The position numbers and the translations under genes are program-made. From NCBI RefSeq assembly GCF_000802965.1, contig NZ_JSAK01000011.1, positions 1 through 64,000 on the forward strand: a stretch of DNA of 64,000 bases, given 5' to 3'. This stretch comes from Pseudomonas fluorescens. Its GTDB lineage: Bacteria; Pseudomonadota; Gammaproteobacteria; Pseudomonadales; Pseudomonadaceae. A model generated the notes under the pieces. That model saw nothing but the letters and a program-made list of their open reading frames with translations, ran no database searches and was not told the DNA's origin. Positions 1 through 8,254 of the stretch are shown here, in pieces; position 1 is the stretch's first letter, and each line of letters starts with the position of its first letter.

Positions 1-15
1 GTGTTCGCCGGCCCC

Positions 16-141
16 TTACACTCCATTCTCAGAAAGCCACTTGGTCACCTCCTCAATTGCCGCACATATGGCGTGCTGGTTATGCAGGAGTAGTGTGAGT
101 GCATCTGCTGTGGCTATGTTGGCTTCAGAGTTATCTGACAT
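16..141 (-). CDS. Small 41-residue hypothetical protein
   Basis: A complete ATG-to-TAA frame encodes 41 residues, beginning MSDNSEANIA and ending KWLSENGV. A purine-rich AAGGACG lies about 5 bases upstream of the ATG and serves as ribosome binding site. The body is mostly helix-forming residues with a central run of leucines, and the end (IEEVTKWL) looks like an amphipathic helix. Small proteins of this kind are familiar in Pseudomonas accessory regions, but I know no function for them. It is divergent from the large gene at 411. No promoter was assigned in the 270 bases between the two genes. It could be spurious, but the start context and amino acid composition favour a real gene. Confidence 0.55.
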   Translation of the reverse strand: MSDNSEANIATADALTLLLHNQHAICAAIEEVTKWLSENGV

Positions 142-410
142 GGGTATCGTCCTTGAGTAACTGGCTTGGGAAGACTACCTGAACTCGCCGATGAATCGAT
201 CCACTTTTGCAGGTTCGCTGACGCCTGGGCAACTACACCATCCATTGCATTCGACCGAACCAACCATCTGCGCGGGATTTGACCCATCCCCTTAGCAAAC
301 AATGACGGGCTGTGAACGAACCAAAGCGGCCCTACGCACTGCGTTCGATCTGTGGGTAGAATCCCTCCTTTCAACCAGCACGCGCCAGGCGCAGGAAAAG
401 GGAGAACGCC

Positions 411-2519
411 TTGAGCGTGAAGATTAGCTTCGACAATGAACTGGCAGTTGCCTGCATCCCTCTGGCCGATTGGGCTCCGCCGCTGGTCGAACACCTGGGA
501 CGCTACTTTGAGGTCCGCGAGGGCATACTTCGGCTGGACTACGCCCACCTGTCTGCCGAGAACACCAGCGTTACGTCCAATTGGCTAAGGATGTCACTAA
601 CCGATTGTGAGAACTTTGTGTTCGAATTCAAGTACGCCGCACGGCAGGGGCCCATAGCACTGACCCTCGCAATCCTCGGGCACGGATCCACCGGGATCAA
701 GGGTTCATCGTCTATCCTGGACGAGAATGCCTATGAATCTGCCGAGGAGGCCTTCAGGAAGGACGTGCTTCAAGGCGACTCCTGGGCCTTGCGCGAAACC
801 ATCATGGCGGCGATCGCGCCCCGTGAGATATGGGTGAGCTGGCTGCTTGATGCCGATTCATCTGACCGGTCTCGCTTTTTGGACGATCAAGAGATCATGG
901 CGGCGCTGGTGACCAGTACATCGAAGGATGATTGCATCGATAGCCTTCAACTAGTCGCCCCCCGTCACGGTAGGAATAGCTGGGCCTTCGAGCAGTTGGT
1001 CGAGCAGCATTGGCAGCATGTACGCGACTACTTGGAGACCCATGTCGGCTCTTCAGGCTCAGAAGTGCCTAATCTCGTCTTCTCGCTGTTTGCGAACTCG
1101 TCGACGGTGCAGACGTCCCGGTGGGCCTGTGAGCAGGTTCTTGAACGAGCCGATCCGACGGTCTTTCCTCAACTGGTCCAACATTGCCACACGATCGTGG
1201 CGGACGATGTGCGCAACCTGTTCCAGCGCTGGCACACTCGTCCGAAGACAGAGAAGAAAGACAACTTTAAGGAATGCGTTGCCAAAGCCTGCTCGACGCT
1301 TATTAGTTTGTTGGCGGACACCATGCCCTCGGATCTAGCGCTTGCCGTGGTCTGGCACGGGTTCGGGGACTCAGCGCGATCCGGCCAGCAAAGCGTTGCT
1401 GCAGGTCTAAGAGAATTGCCTTCCGGGGCGTGGGACCGAGAGGCAGTGTGGAGCCAACTAGGCCCTGCCGCCCGCGAGGCTTGGCGGCAGGATCTTTTCG
1501 ACCAGGTGAGGGAGGAGCCAGAGCTGGCACAGGGTCTCCTCGATTTCGCCTGCCTTTGGCTCGAGCAGACGGCGTTTGCCGAAGTCGAGCCGGTGCTACT
1601 GCGATTGATGGACGATGAGGATCACTTGGCTTTTGCGAACCGGCTCGCTAGCGTTGGTCCAAGACAGAAGCAGCTAAGGGCCAAGGGGCTGGTGCGGTCC
1701 GGGCAAGGTGCACTGGACTTGGAGGCGCCGGTAGGCCAGGGCGAGGATGCCTATGTGCTACCCAGCGTCGGCGCACAAACCTGGCTGGGCGACCCATCCG
1801 TGGAGCGCCTCATCCATAGGGCTCTCAGCCAGATCGAGGAAGAGTTTTGCCGCGAGTTTCTGGCGACATGGGGAGAGGACGAGGAGGCCCATACGGCACG
1901 CCTCCTGGCCCTTACGAAGGGGGCAATTGACAACGCGAGCCGCCAGTTGCACCAGCTCTCGGCCACGACGCGGGGTACGTATCCGAGCCTATCGGTGAAG
2001 GTGCGCCAGCCTAGCAAGCGGGAGGAAGGGGCCAGCACGCCTGCCGGGGCTCCTCTGGGGGCGGATGTGCTGTTCCTGACCCGTATAGTGGACGAGGGCA
2101 AAACGGTGATCCAGCGGGCCACCCTTGTGCAGGTGAAAAAGCGCAGCGGCACTGTGTCGGGGAAGGGCTTCAGTTCGACCATAGGCATCGACCTGAAGCA
2201 ATGCGAGGACATGCTCACGCAGTCAGAGCACGCCTACTACTTGTTCGCGACGCCGGCCTCGGCGCGCCGGACGCTTTGGGTTGCCCCGGCCCGGCTTGTC
2301 AGGAACTTGACCCAGCTGCACACGAGCAAGGCCTCGGTCGTGGCGACTCAGGTGCGGGACGCTAGCTGCTCCTATGCAGATTTTTTTCTTCACGACCTAG
2401 TGGGCCTGTGGGCTGGCGACGAAGATGAGGGCATCGTCGCCGTTGCCAACGGCAATCCCCGGCTTGGGCGAACGCCTCGCCACATCGTCGAGATCGAGGT
2501 TCGCCGCCAATCGGGTTGA
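411..2519 (+). CDS. Large hypothetical protein with possible C-terminal PD-(D/E)XK-like nuclease domain
   Basis: The protein has 702 residues and no known family that I recognise. The start is TTG at 411, seven bases after AAGGGAGAA; the GTG two codons later is the only close alternative. Residues 1 to about 480 are acidic and mostly helical with many Trp and Leu residues, suggesting a helical-repeat or scaffold region. Residues about 548-615 contain Gly-Ala-Asp-Val (Asp552), then Leu-Val-Gln-Val-Lys-Lys (Gln574, Lys576), then Gln597 in a helix before YYLFAT. This D...QxK order resembles Mrr-like members of the PD-(D/E)XK nuclease fold, so a DNA-cleaving role is inferred, not shown. There is no signal peptide or membrane segment. 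It stands alone on the plus strand in the island cargo. Confidence 0.7.
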   Translation: MSVKISFDNELAVACIPLADWAPPLVEHLGRYFEVREGILRLDYAHLSAENTSVTSNWLRMSLTDCENFVFEFKYAARQGPIALTLAILGHGSTGIKGSSSILDENAYESAEEAFRKDVLQGDSWALRETIMAAIAPREIWVSWLLDADSSDRSRFLDDQEIMAALVTSTSKDDCIDSLQLVAPRHGRNSWAFEQLVEQHWQHVRDYLETHVGSSGSEVPNLVFSLFANSSTVQTSRWACEQVLERADPTVFPQLVQHCHTIVADDVRNLFQRWHTRPKTEKKDNFKECVAKACSTLISLLADTMPSDLALAVVWHGFGDSARSGQQSVAAGLRELPSGAWDREAVWSQLGPAAREAWRQDLFDQVREEPELAQGLLDFACLWLEQTAFAEVEPVLLRLMDDEDHLAFANRLASVGPRQKQLRAKGLVRSGQGALDLEAPVGQGEDAYVLPSVGAQTWLGDPSVERLIHRALSQIEEEFCREFLATWGEDEEAHTARLLALTKGAIDNASRQLHQLSATTRGTYPSLSVKVRQPSKREEGASTPAGAPLGADVLFLTRIVDEGKTVIQRATLVQVKKRSGTVSGKGFSSTIGIDLKQCEDMLTQSEHAYYLFATPASARRTLWVAPARLVRNLTQLHTSKASVVATQVRDASCSYADFFLHDLVGLWAGDEDEGIVAVANGNPRLGRTPRHIVEIEVRRQSG

Positions 2520-3238
2520 TGGTCCCGGCATTGGGCCGTGCTGCCAGTGCACTCCGCCCCGACTTCCATTGGCTCTAAGGAGTCGCGGGTTACGGCGGTG
2601 GAAATATCCATTTGTGACAATCTCCATGTCGGAGCCGTTCGGAGGCAAGCGCTCTGTATTGAGCGACTGCTGATTGTCGAACGTCTTGTGATGGGCGTAG
2701 CGGATGCTCGGACTGTAGTTGAGGAATGACTCAGTTCAGCCTTCTCCGGGCATTCAAATATGCAAAGTGATCTTCCGGTTTGGGTCAAAAGCGGTCCGCC
2801 GGGATTGACTGCTTATGGCCGTTCTCTGCCGATCTTGGCGACAATGCGTGCCTAGTCAAGCTCGACGCAATCGGTGGTCAGAACGAATGCAAAAGACTGG
2901 TCAGGTCGAACGCAAGCGGGTGTTCAAGTAGAGTGCAATTTCGCACTAATCCAATGAGTGGAGCAGTGCCTTCAATTTTCCTCAAACTGGTTTTAAGTGA
3001 AGCGTTTCGGGCGTACTGAGACGGTTAGGGGAGTGGTCTGTGCAGGTCCTGCAGTTGAGCCGTGAGCATGCGGATAGCGGCGGCGACGTGATGAAGCGTC
3101 AGGACTAGTCGAGCCAATCTCGGCACGCGGTTTGCTAGCTCTCGGGTTCGCAGCCTGCTGCCGGAATTCTAGGCGATTTGCCAGCATCTAACATGGCTTG
3201 TCAAAATGGCTCATTGATCCTTTCAGAGGCGCGTTTAC
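2520..3238. other. Intergenic stretch with no supported gene
   Basis: These 719 bases lie between the nuclease-like gene and the helicase operon. Open frames of 60-130 codons exist on both strands, but they lack ribosome binding sites, overlap each other and have serine- and arginine-rich compositions typical of non-coding frames. The promoter of the downstream operon must lie in the last part, but no convincing -35/-10 pair was found. I see no tRNA, repeat or insertion sequence. Confidence 0.5.
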
Positions 3239-4102
3239 ATGCTGGGTTTTTTCACGCAGATCGAAGACACGGAGGAGGTGCGCCAAGGCGACATCATCCG
3301 CAAGGTGAATCCCACGAACGGGGAGACCGAGACGCTGGGGATCGTGATAACGGCCGATTGCGACATTGCTCAGCGCAAGGCGGGTAACCGCTATACGTGG
3401 CTGGAAATTGTGCCCATGACAGCCTATGTGGAAGGTCCCTGGGCTCAGGAGCAGCTGCGAAAGCTCTCGGAAAAGCGTTCCAAGGGAATGCTGGAATATC
3501 TGAACGGCCAGATCCGCAAACGGGATCTTGGTCTTACAGCGCTGACTCATGAGAACCTGGTGCTATGGCTGCGCAGTAAGTCTGCCGAAGAAATCTTGGA
3601 GAGCGTCACCGTCAAATCCCCTGCCGCAGATGACAAGCAGCTACGCAACCTACAGGCCTTCGCGCTGACGGTGAGCTCCGACGAAACCCAGACCGCTTTC
3701 AGCCGGTTGAAAGGCGCCTGGAACCTCTACGGTACAGACGAAAAAACCCAGCAGGACTACGTACGAGATGCCTTCAAGGACAGCGGTGGCTTCCAGGATT
3801 ATTTCGTGCTCCCGGAGCTGCCTCGGCAGAGCGGTCTGGGTTTTGTGGTGATGCTGCGCTCTATGTGGTCCATTATGGCCTCAGACTTGTACTTCACCGA
3901 GCAGGATGCGCGCATCCATGACCACCCGGACGCATTCCATCGCGTAGGGCGCCTCAACGATGGCATACGTTTCTCGATCACACAAAAGCTCGCATTCTTG
4001 TTTTCCCGTATCGGTATGCCTACGACCTTCGAATCCGCCTGCGAGACGGCGACTGAGCTTACGGTCGAGGAATTCTTCAAGAAAAAAGTCCAGGAGGCAT
4101 GA
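3239..4102 (+). CDS. Hypothetical protein encoded with a UvrD-like helicase
   Basis: A 287-residue soluble protein without signal peptide. The most striking segment is residues 34-46, GIVITADCDIAQR, followed by YTWLEIVPM: two beta strands flanking an Asp-Cys-Asp motif that could form a metal-binding or catalytic centre. Residues 16-21 (QGDIIR) sit on a preceding strand. The rest is mixed helix and strand with no motif I recognise. AGAGG lies 10 bases before the ATG. The stop codon overlaps the first possible ATG of the helicase gene (ATGA), and a strong AGGAGG for that gene is inside this one, so the two are translationally coupled and almost certainly act together. Function is unknown; a sensor or effector partner for the helicase is inferred. 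Confidence 0.8.
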   Translation: MLGFFTQIEDTEEVRQGDIIRKVNPTNGETETLGIVITADCDIAQRKAGNRYTWLEIVPMTAYVEGPWAQEQLRKLSEKRSKGMLEYLNGQIRKRDLGLTALTHENLVLWLRSKSAEEILESVTVKSPAADDKQLRNLQAFALTVSSDETQTAFSRLKGAWNLYGTDEKTQQDYVRDAFKDSGGFQDYFVLPELPRQSGLGFVVMLRSMWSIMASDLYFTEQDARIHDHPDAFHRVGRLNDGIRFSITQKLAFLFSRIGMPTTFESACETATELTVEEFFKKKVQEA

Positions 4103-4104
4103 CG

Positions 4105-6318
4105 ATGACGACGACCGTATCCGCACTTGTAGTTGACCAGAAGGCGATCAGCATTCTGGACCGGGCGTTCGTAGAGGATGCTTGGCTGCAGAAGTTCGAA
4201 GTGCCACAGAACTCCGATGGGCTTCGCCGTGTGGAGGCGAATGGCATCGTCTACCTGCTATCCGAAAATGCCGAACTCGAAGACGGCTACCTGGTAATCA
4301 ACACTGGTATTTTCGGGCCTGCTGCAGGCCTTGCCAGGCTATGCACCGCCTTTGAGCGAGTGATCCGTGTCGCGTTGCGCCACTTCGATCGCAGCATAGC
4401 TATCCCTATCCAGTGGCAGCCTTATCACGCCGGGTCTCGACTTTCGGTTTTCGCACAGGCTTCCCGAGCCGCCCTGCAGCGAATTTACTTTGATCAATCG
4501 CCGGACGGCACCGGCAATCTCTACGCGTTTGCTGTTACTAGCAACCCTGCTGAGTTGGATGGAGTGCCAGAAGACGATGCGCTGTATCAGCTCGCAATCG
4601 AAGGTATCCCCGATGCCCTACTGACCGACGCCCCTCCGCCTCCCCAAGTTGGTAACTTCGGAGTCCTACTGTCGGAGACCCTGGGTGTCCGGCTGGCGAG
4701 TGCGGGAACACTGGAGGAGTGGTATCTGCATCGTTTGAACCGTGAGCAACGTGAATTTGTCGATCGACCGCATGACCGGCCGGTGCGATTGCGTGGTGCA
4801 GCCGGTACCGGCAAGACACAATCGATGGTCGTGAAGTGCCTGCGCGATCTCTACGCTGACACAGACGGGAATAAAACCTTCGCTTTCCTTACCCACAGCT
4901 CAGCATTGGCCCACACAGTCGTGCGTGGCATGCTCCACGCACTTGACCCCACTGAACGCTGGACATCGTTGAAATGCTCCTACGAGCAGCCCAGGCTTTG
5001 GATCGGTACGATCTACGAGCTGGCACAGGAGAAGTTAGGTTACGAGAAAAAGGGCCTGAGGCCCTTGTCGCTGGACGGTCGTGAAGGGCGCGAATACCAG
5101 CGGATGCTCATTGAGCAGGCCATCGACCAGGTCCTGAAAGATGCTCGTATTGTTTTTGACCTTTTCCCCGGCTGTCCTGACTTCCAGAAGCGTTTGGTGA
5201 ATCACGGGGCCGACGCCACACTCATTGACGAACTCATGAACGAGTTCGCCTGTGTGCTTGACCTGGAGTCGATCAAGAAGGACACCACCGAAGGCAACCG
5301 TTATGCGCGTGGGGGCTCTAGAGAGCTCTGGCAGATGGTTCTGCCCAACGAAGCCCACCGGCGCGTGGTGCTGGAGATTCATGACATCTACCGGGCGCTA
5401 CTGCGTACTGAGCAGATGCTGAGCATGGACCAAATGATCGCCGACTTCGATCGGTACATTGGTACCCATGAATGGGGGGCGCTGCGGGATCGCGATGGCT
5501 TTGACCTGGTGTTCGTCGACGAATATCACTACTTTACCCGCGCCGAGGCCATGTTGCTGCACAACCTGTTCAAGACGCGGGCGCAGGTTTCCGGCCGATG
5601 GCCCTTACTCATGGCCTACGACATAAAGCAGGCCACAAACGACGTCGCCATCAGCGGTGGAATGGAGAGATTCCGTAACCCGGGCGTTGGGGAGTCTGTA
5701 TTGACTGAGCTTAAGCAGGTCTACCGGTCAACGCCGCAGATCACCGCGCTCCTGCGCGACCTGGACGCCTCTTTCCCAGCCATGGATTTGGAGGGCGAGT
5801 ACGCGACTTACGTGGCCGAGTCGCAGCAGGAAAATGGCGAAACGCCGACCCTGACCATATACGATACCGATATCAACTTGATCGACGGCGTCCTTGACCA
5901 GGCCATCCGCAGAGGGCGTAGCATTGACGGTGGCGGTAGCCAGGTGGCAGTGCTCTGCCTGAATGAGGCGCTATTCGACAAGATTCGTGTTGCCGGGCGG
6001 GTACGGGAAAGAGTCGTGGCGATAACCACCCGCGAAGACCTCAAGGAGTTACGCAACGCCAAGAACAAGTGCGTCTTCAGCATGCCAGAATTTGTGGCAG
6101 GGTTGCAGTTCGACACTGTATTCCTCATCCATTCGGATAGCGCGGACTATGACGAAGACCAAGGCCAGGGCTCGCGCCGCCGATACGTGTCACGCGTCTA
6201 CCTCGGAGCCAGCCGGGCAGCGCGCAAGGTCCTGATATCGAGCTCTAAGGAGCACGGCGGGCCCAGCCAACTGTTGGCCGCCCCGCTGGCCAACGGAACG
6301 TTGCAGCGCGTTAACTGA
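4105..6318 (+). CDS. UvrD/Rep-like superfamily 1 helicase
   Basis: About 737 residues. Residues 1-210 form an N-terminal domain I do not recognise. The helicase core follows: Walker A GAAGTGKT near residue 231, Walker B VFVDEYHYF near 472 (DEYH in place of the usual DEXQ), a motif III-like YDIKQ near 505, QVYRST near 538 (motif IV), GLQFDTVFL near 666 (motif V) and YLGASRA near 699 (motif VI). The order fits an ATP-driven 3'-5' translocase. The protein is shorter than full-size UvrD and lacks clear 1B/2B modules. The start at 4105 is preferred because AGGAGG lies seven bases upstream; the ATG at 4099 is too close to it. It is co-transcribed with the 287-residue protein. A nucleic acid processing role, probably defence, is inferred. 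Confidence 0.85.
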   Translation: MTTTVSALVVDQKAISILDRAFVEDAWLQKFEVPQNSDGLRRVEANGIVYLLSENAELEDGYLVINTGIFGPAAGLARLCTAFERVIRVALRHFDRSIAIPIQWQPYHAGSRLSVFAQASRAALQRIYFDQSPDGTGNLYAFAVTSNPAELDGVPEDDALYQLAIEGIPDALLTDAPPPPQVGNFGVLLSETLGVRLASAGTLEEWYLHRLNREQREFVDRPHDRPVRLRGAAGTGKTQSMVVKCLRDLYADTDGNKTFAFLTHSSALAHTVVRGMLHALDPTERWTSLKCSYEQPRLWIGTIYELAQEKLGYEKKGLRPLSLDGREGREYQRMLIEQAIDQVLKDARIVFDLFPGCPDFQKRLVNHGADATLIDELMNEFACVLDLESIKKDTTEGNRYARGGSRELWQMVLPNEAHRRVVLEIHDIYRALLRTEQMLSMDQMIADFDRYIGTHEWGALRDRDGFDLVFVDEYHYFTRAEAMLLHNLFKTRAQVSGRWPLLMAYDIKQATNDVAISGGMERFRNPGVGESVLTELKQVYRSTPQITALLRDLDASFPAMDLEGEYATYVAESQQENGETPTLTIYDTDINLIDGVLDQAIRRGRSIDGGGSQVAVLCLNEALFDKIRVAGRVRERVVAITTREDLKELRNAKNKCVFSMPEFVAGLQFDTVFLIHSDSADYDEDQGQGSRRRYVSRVYLGASRAARKVLISSSKEHGGPSQLLAAPLANGTLQRVN

Positions 6319-6349
6319 CGTTCCTCGAGCCGATATATTGTTGACAAGC

Positions 6350-6380
6350 AAAAGGGCCCGCTCGGGCCCTTTTGTTTTTT
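6350..6380 (+). terminator. Rho-independent terminator after the helicase gene
   Basis: A GC-rich stem (AGGGCCCG paired with CGGGCCCT, loop of two bases) flanked by AAAA and followed by TTTTGTTTTTT. It lies 31 bases after the helicase stop. The hairpin also sits directly downstream of the HU remnant on the other strand and may originally have served that gene. Confidence 0.8.
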
Positions 6381-6397
6381 CTGGCGCGGTGTTGCAG

Positions 6398-6635
6398 TCA
6401 GTTCACCGAGTCCTTGAGGTTTTTGCCGGGCTTGAACGAGGGGACATTGGCGGCCGGGATCTTGATCGTTTTACCGGTTTGCGGGTTGCGACCGGTCCTG
6501 GCCGATCGCGCACGAACTGAGAAGGTGCCGAAGCCAACGAGCGGAACGTCATTCCCGCGCTATCGCGCGATCGGCTTCGGATTGACTCATGCTGGTGCGT
6601 TCGGCGACGTCGTTAATAACCAATTTTTCAAACAT
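6398..6635 (-). pseudogene. HU-family DNA-binding protein remnant
   Basis: The last 50 codons read as the conserved C-terminal half of HU: LVGFGTF, then [15 protein letters not shown] and FKPGKNLKD, ending VN and a TGA at 6398. The first 28 codons from an ATG at 6635 (MFEKLVINDVAER) resemble the HU N-terminus. The two halves are in different frames, a stop closes the first, and about 15-20 codons of the middle (helix 2 and the first strand) are missing. A family member normally has about 90 codons. An internal deletion with frameshift has therefore destroyed it. The stretch adjoins the recombinase remnant and marks an older mobile element. Confidence 0.8.
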
Positions 6636-6680
6636 CTGATTCGCGTTGCATAAGTCACTGGCCGTTTGCCGGAGCGTGAT

Positions 6681-7130
6681 GTGATGTTGTTGTGGCTGAC
6701 TCAACCGACTGGTATTCGCGCCACCGAGCTGGCCTTGCTAGAGGTGGCTGACATGTTGTATCCCAGCGGTACCATAAAGCACGAGGTGTAATTGCGTGCA
6801 GCATCATTGGGCTGCAGACGCGCAATGTATACCTTACTCATGCACGTTGCCTTGCCGCACTCGATGCGTGGTTTGAAATGCGATTACAGCGCCGTTGGGG
6901 GCTTTCCGGCGCCGAGGAGTACCGTGGATTTCGCCCAGGATCAAAACTGCTCATGACACATGACGGACAGGCCTTAGAGCTCGAGTTCAAACATCGGCAG
7001 TTGGACGGCAGACCAGATGTTTATCGGGCCTGTGATGCCCTGCAGCAGAGGAGCACCAGACTTTACCGTCAGGCTGCTATCATTTGGCGCCCCCATCAGC
7101 GGTGTCGTCATATCCCCAGCGCAGGTTTTT
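6681..7130 (+). pseudogene. Tyrosine recombinase (integrase) remnant
   Basis: Decayed pieces of a phage-type integrase catalytic domain. From 6681 the frame reads LLWLTQPTGIRATELALLEV, containing the box I Arg of the family (TGIR.xEL), and is cut by a TAA at 6789. After a frameshift, the frame around 6840-7090 reads THAR, LAALDAWFEMRLQRRWGLSG and then CDALQQ...TRLYRQA, the usual stretch before the His-x-x-Arg box. That box and the nucleophilic Tyr are not readable. Stop codon, frameshift and missing ends make it non-functional. It is unrelated in sequence to the intact P4-type integrase at 12.7-13.9 kb. Outer limits are approximate. Confidence 0.75.
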
Positions 7131-7239
7131 TAGGTGCACCTCAGGTACTACACATAACAAGACAAAATGGGACGGACGAGTCTTGATTTCAGGGCTTAGG
7201 AAATGTGTTTTTCGTTGCACTTTGTCGGGATAACTCAAA

Positions 7240-7512
7240 GTGATACGCACCAATAAACTCGGGGCAGGTAGGGGGCGTCTGCTTAGAGGACATATCTCGA
7301 ATGACTGGCAGCCTTACGAGCTGGACGCTCAATGGCTGCTGACTCGCGAAGGCGAATTTTGGGATTGCAAACTGGAAGGTGAACGCGAGTCCTACCCGGT
7401 GTTCCAAGGCGATGTGGTCGATTACATTCGGGACGAAATACTCGGTCGAGCCAACGACTGGAGCAATGAACGGGTTCGGCGCTACTTAGCGCGCCGTCAT
7501 GAGGTGGATTGA
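7240..7512 (+). CDS. Hypothetical 90-residue protein
   Basis: An open frame of 90 residues with a GTG start at 7240. It contains WLLTREGEFWDCKLEGE and VVDYIRDEIL, a plausible small mixed alpha/beta protein with charged, gene-like composition. No ribosome binding site stands out, and the start could lie further in. It converges with the minus-strand module, the two stops being 27 bases apart. I do not recognise the family. The competing minus-strand frames over this region have arginine-rich shadow-like compositions. Confidence 0.5.
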   Translation: MIRTNKLGAGRGRLLRGHISNDWQPYELDAQWLLTREGEFWDCKLEGERESYPVFQGDVVDYIRDEILGRANDWSNERVRRYLARRHEVD

Positions 7513-7539
7513 GAGTAAACGCCATCCTTGGCGCTTCGC

Positions 7540-7752
7540 TCAGTCCAGAATCTCGCGACGAATCTTGTCCTGCTCTCGCAGCTCTTCGGCCAGGTCTCGC
7601 AGCAACGGCCTCATCCCGCCATCCCATGCATTGCGCGATGCAACAGCCTTACCCTCGGCGCTTCGCGGTCCGGTGCTTTGTTCCCAAGGTCGCCATTGCC
7701 GGATCAGCTTCGCCTGCCGTGCCCGTCGCTCGGGTGTCCAGCCGTTCGCCAT
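7540..7752 (-). CDS. Small conserved island protein (70 residues)
   Basis: Encodes 70 basic residues beginning MANGWTPERRARQAKLIRQW and containing STGPRSAEGKAVASRNAW. GGAGG lies six bases upstream of the ATG at 7752, a strong start inside the 3' end of the preceding gene. About 104 bases are read in two frames: this gene and the C-terminus of its neighbour at 7649. Small proteins with this opening are common at this place in Pseudomonas integrative elements, and I know no function. The Arg/Lys content and the TGPRTxEGK-like motif suggest nucleic acid contact, which is inference. Confidence 0.75.
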   Translation of the reverse strand: MANGWTPERRARQAKLIRQWRPWEQSTGPRSAEGKAVASRNAWDGGMRPLLRDLAEELREQDKIRREILD

Positions 7753-8254
7753 GCTCAACCTCCAATAGTTCGTTCTGCGCTTTTTTGGTTTTCCGCGCGC
7801 GCGCGGGCTTCTCTTGGATGCCGTTGTTGACCTGGACCTGATTGCCGATGTTCGCCTGCTTCACGAAAGCGATCTGCTTGGGAGCTTTAAGTTCGCCCAG
7901 TGTCTGCAAGGTAGCCCTGGCCTGGTTCTGGGCCTTGAGTGCGAGACGCATGTAGGACTCCAGCCCGTCCATGTTTTTAGACGACAGTGCCCGACTCGCA
8001 AGATGCACGAATAGAGCATCCAGAGAGTGCGCTTGCGACACCAACATGTCTTCTGCTCGGGTCATGTCGCCGCGGTTGATTGCAGTCGTCTGTCGACCCA
8101 GTTCGAGGACAACCTCGGGGAACGGCGTCTTGCCGAGCAGGTTACTGCTGACAAGTAATGCGGCGTTCAGGCACTCCGGAGTCAGGTAATTGCGGGCATT
8201 GGCCTTTTCCTCATTCTCCTCAATTACAAACTTCACTTCCGGGGCATCGTTCAT
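7649..8254 (-). CDS. Hypothetical protein of the integrative element
   Basis: A 201-residue soluble protein. Residues 25-120 form a mostly helical region (LNAALLVSSNLL, MLVSQAHSLDALFVHLASRAL, SYMRLALKAQNQARATL). Residues 130-165 contain the basic linker KPARARKTKKAQ, and the last 34 residues are encoded by DNA that also encodes the next gene in another frame. The ATG overlaps the stop of the upstream gene as ATGA, so it is translated in one chain of coupled genes. Function is unknown. The basic linker suggests DNA binding or packaging regulation, but that is inference. Confidence 0.75.
   Translation of the reverse strand: MNDAPEVKFVIEENEEKANARNYLTPECLNAALLVSSNLLGKTPFPEVVLELGRQTTAINRGDMTRAEDMLVSQAHSLDALFVHLASRALSSKNMDGLESYMRLALKAQNQARATLQTLGELKAPKQIAFVKQANIGNQVQVNNGIQEKPARARKTKKAQNELLEVEHGERLDTRATGTAGEADPAMATLGTKHRTAKRRG

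Noticed and set aside
2390..2788. 132-codon minus-strand frame over the end of the nuclease-like gene
   Set aside because: Serine- and arginine-rich composition, no ribosome binding site, and it overlaps the 3' end of a better gene.
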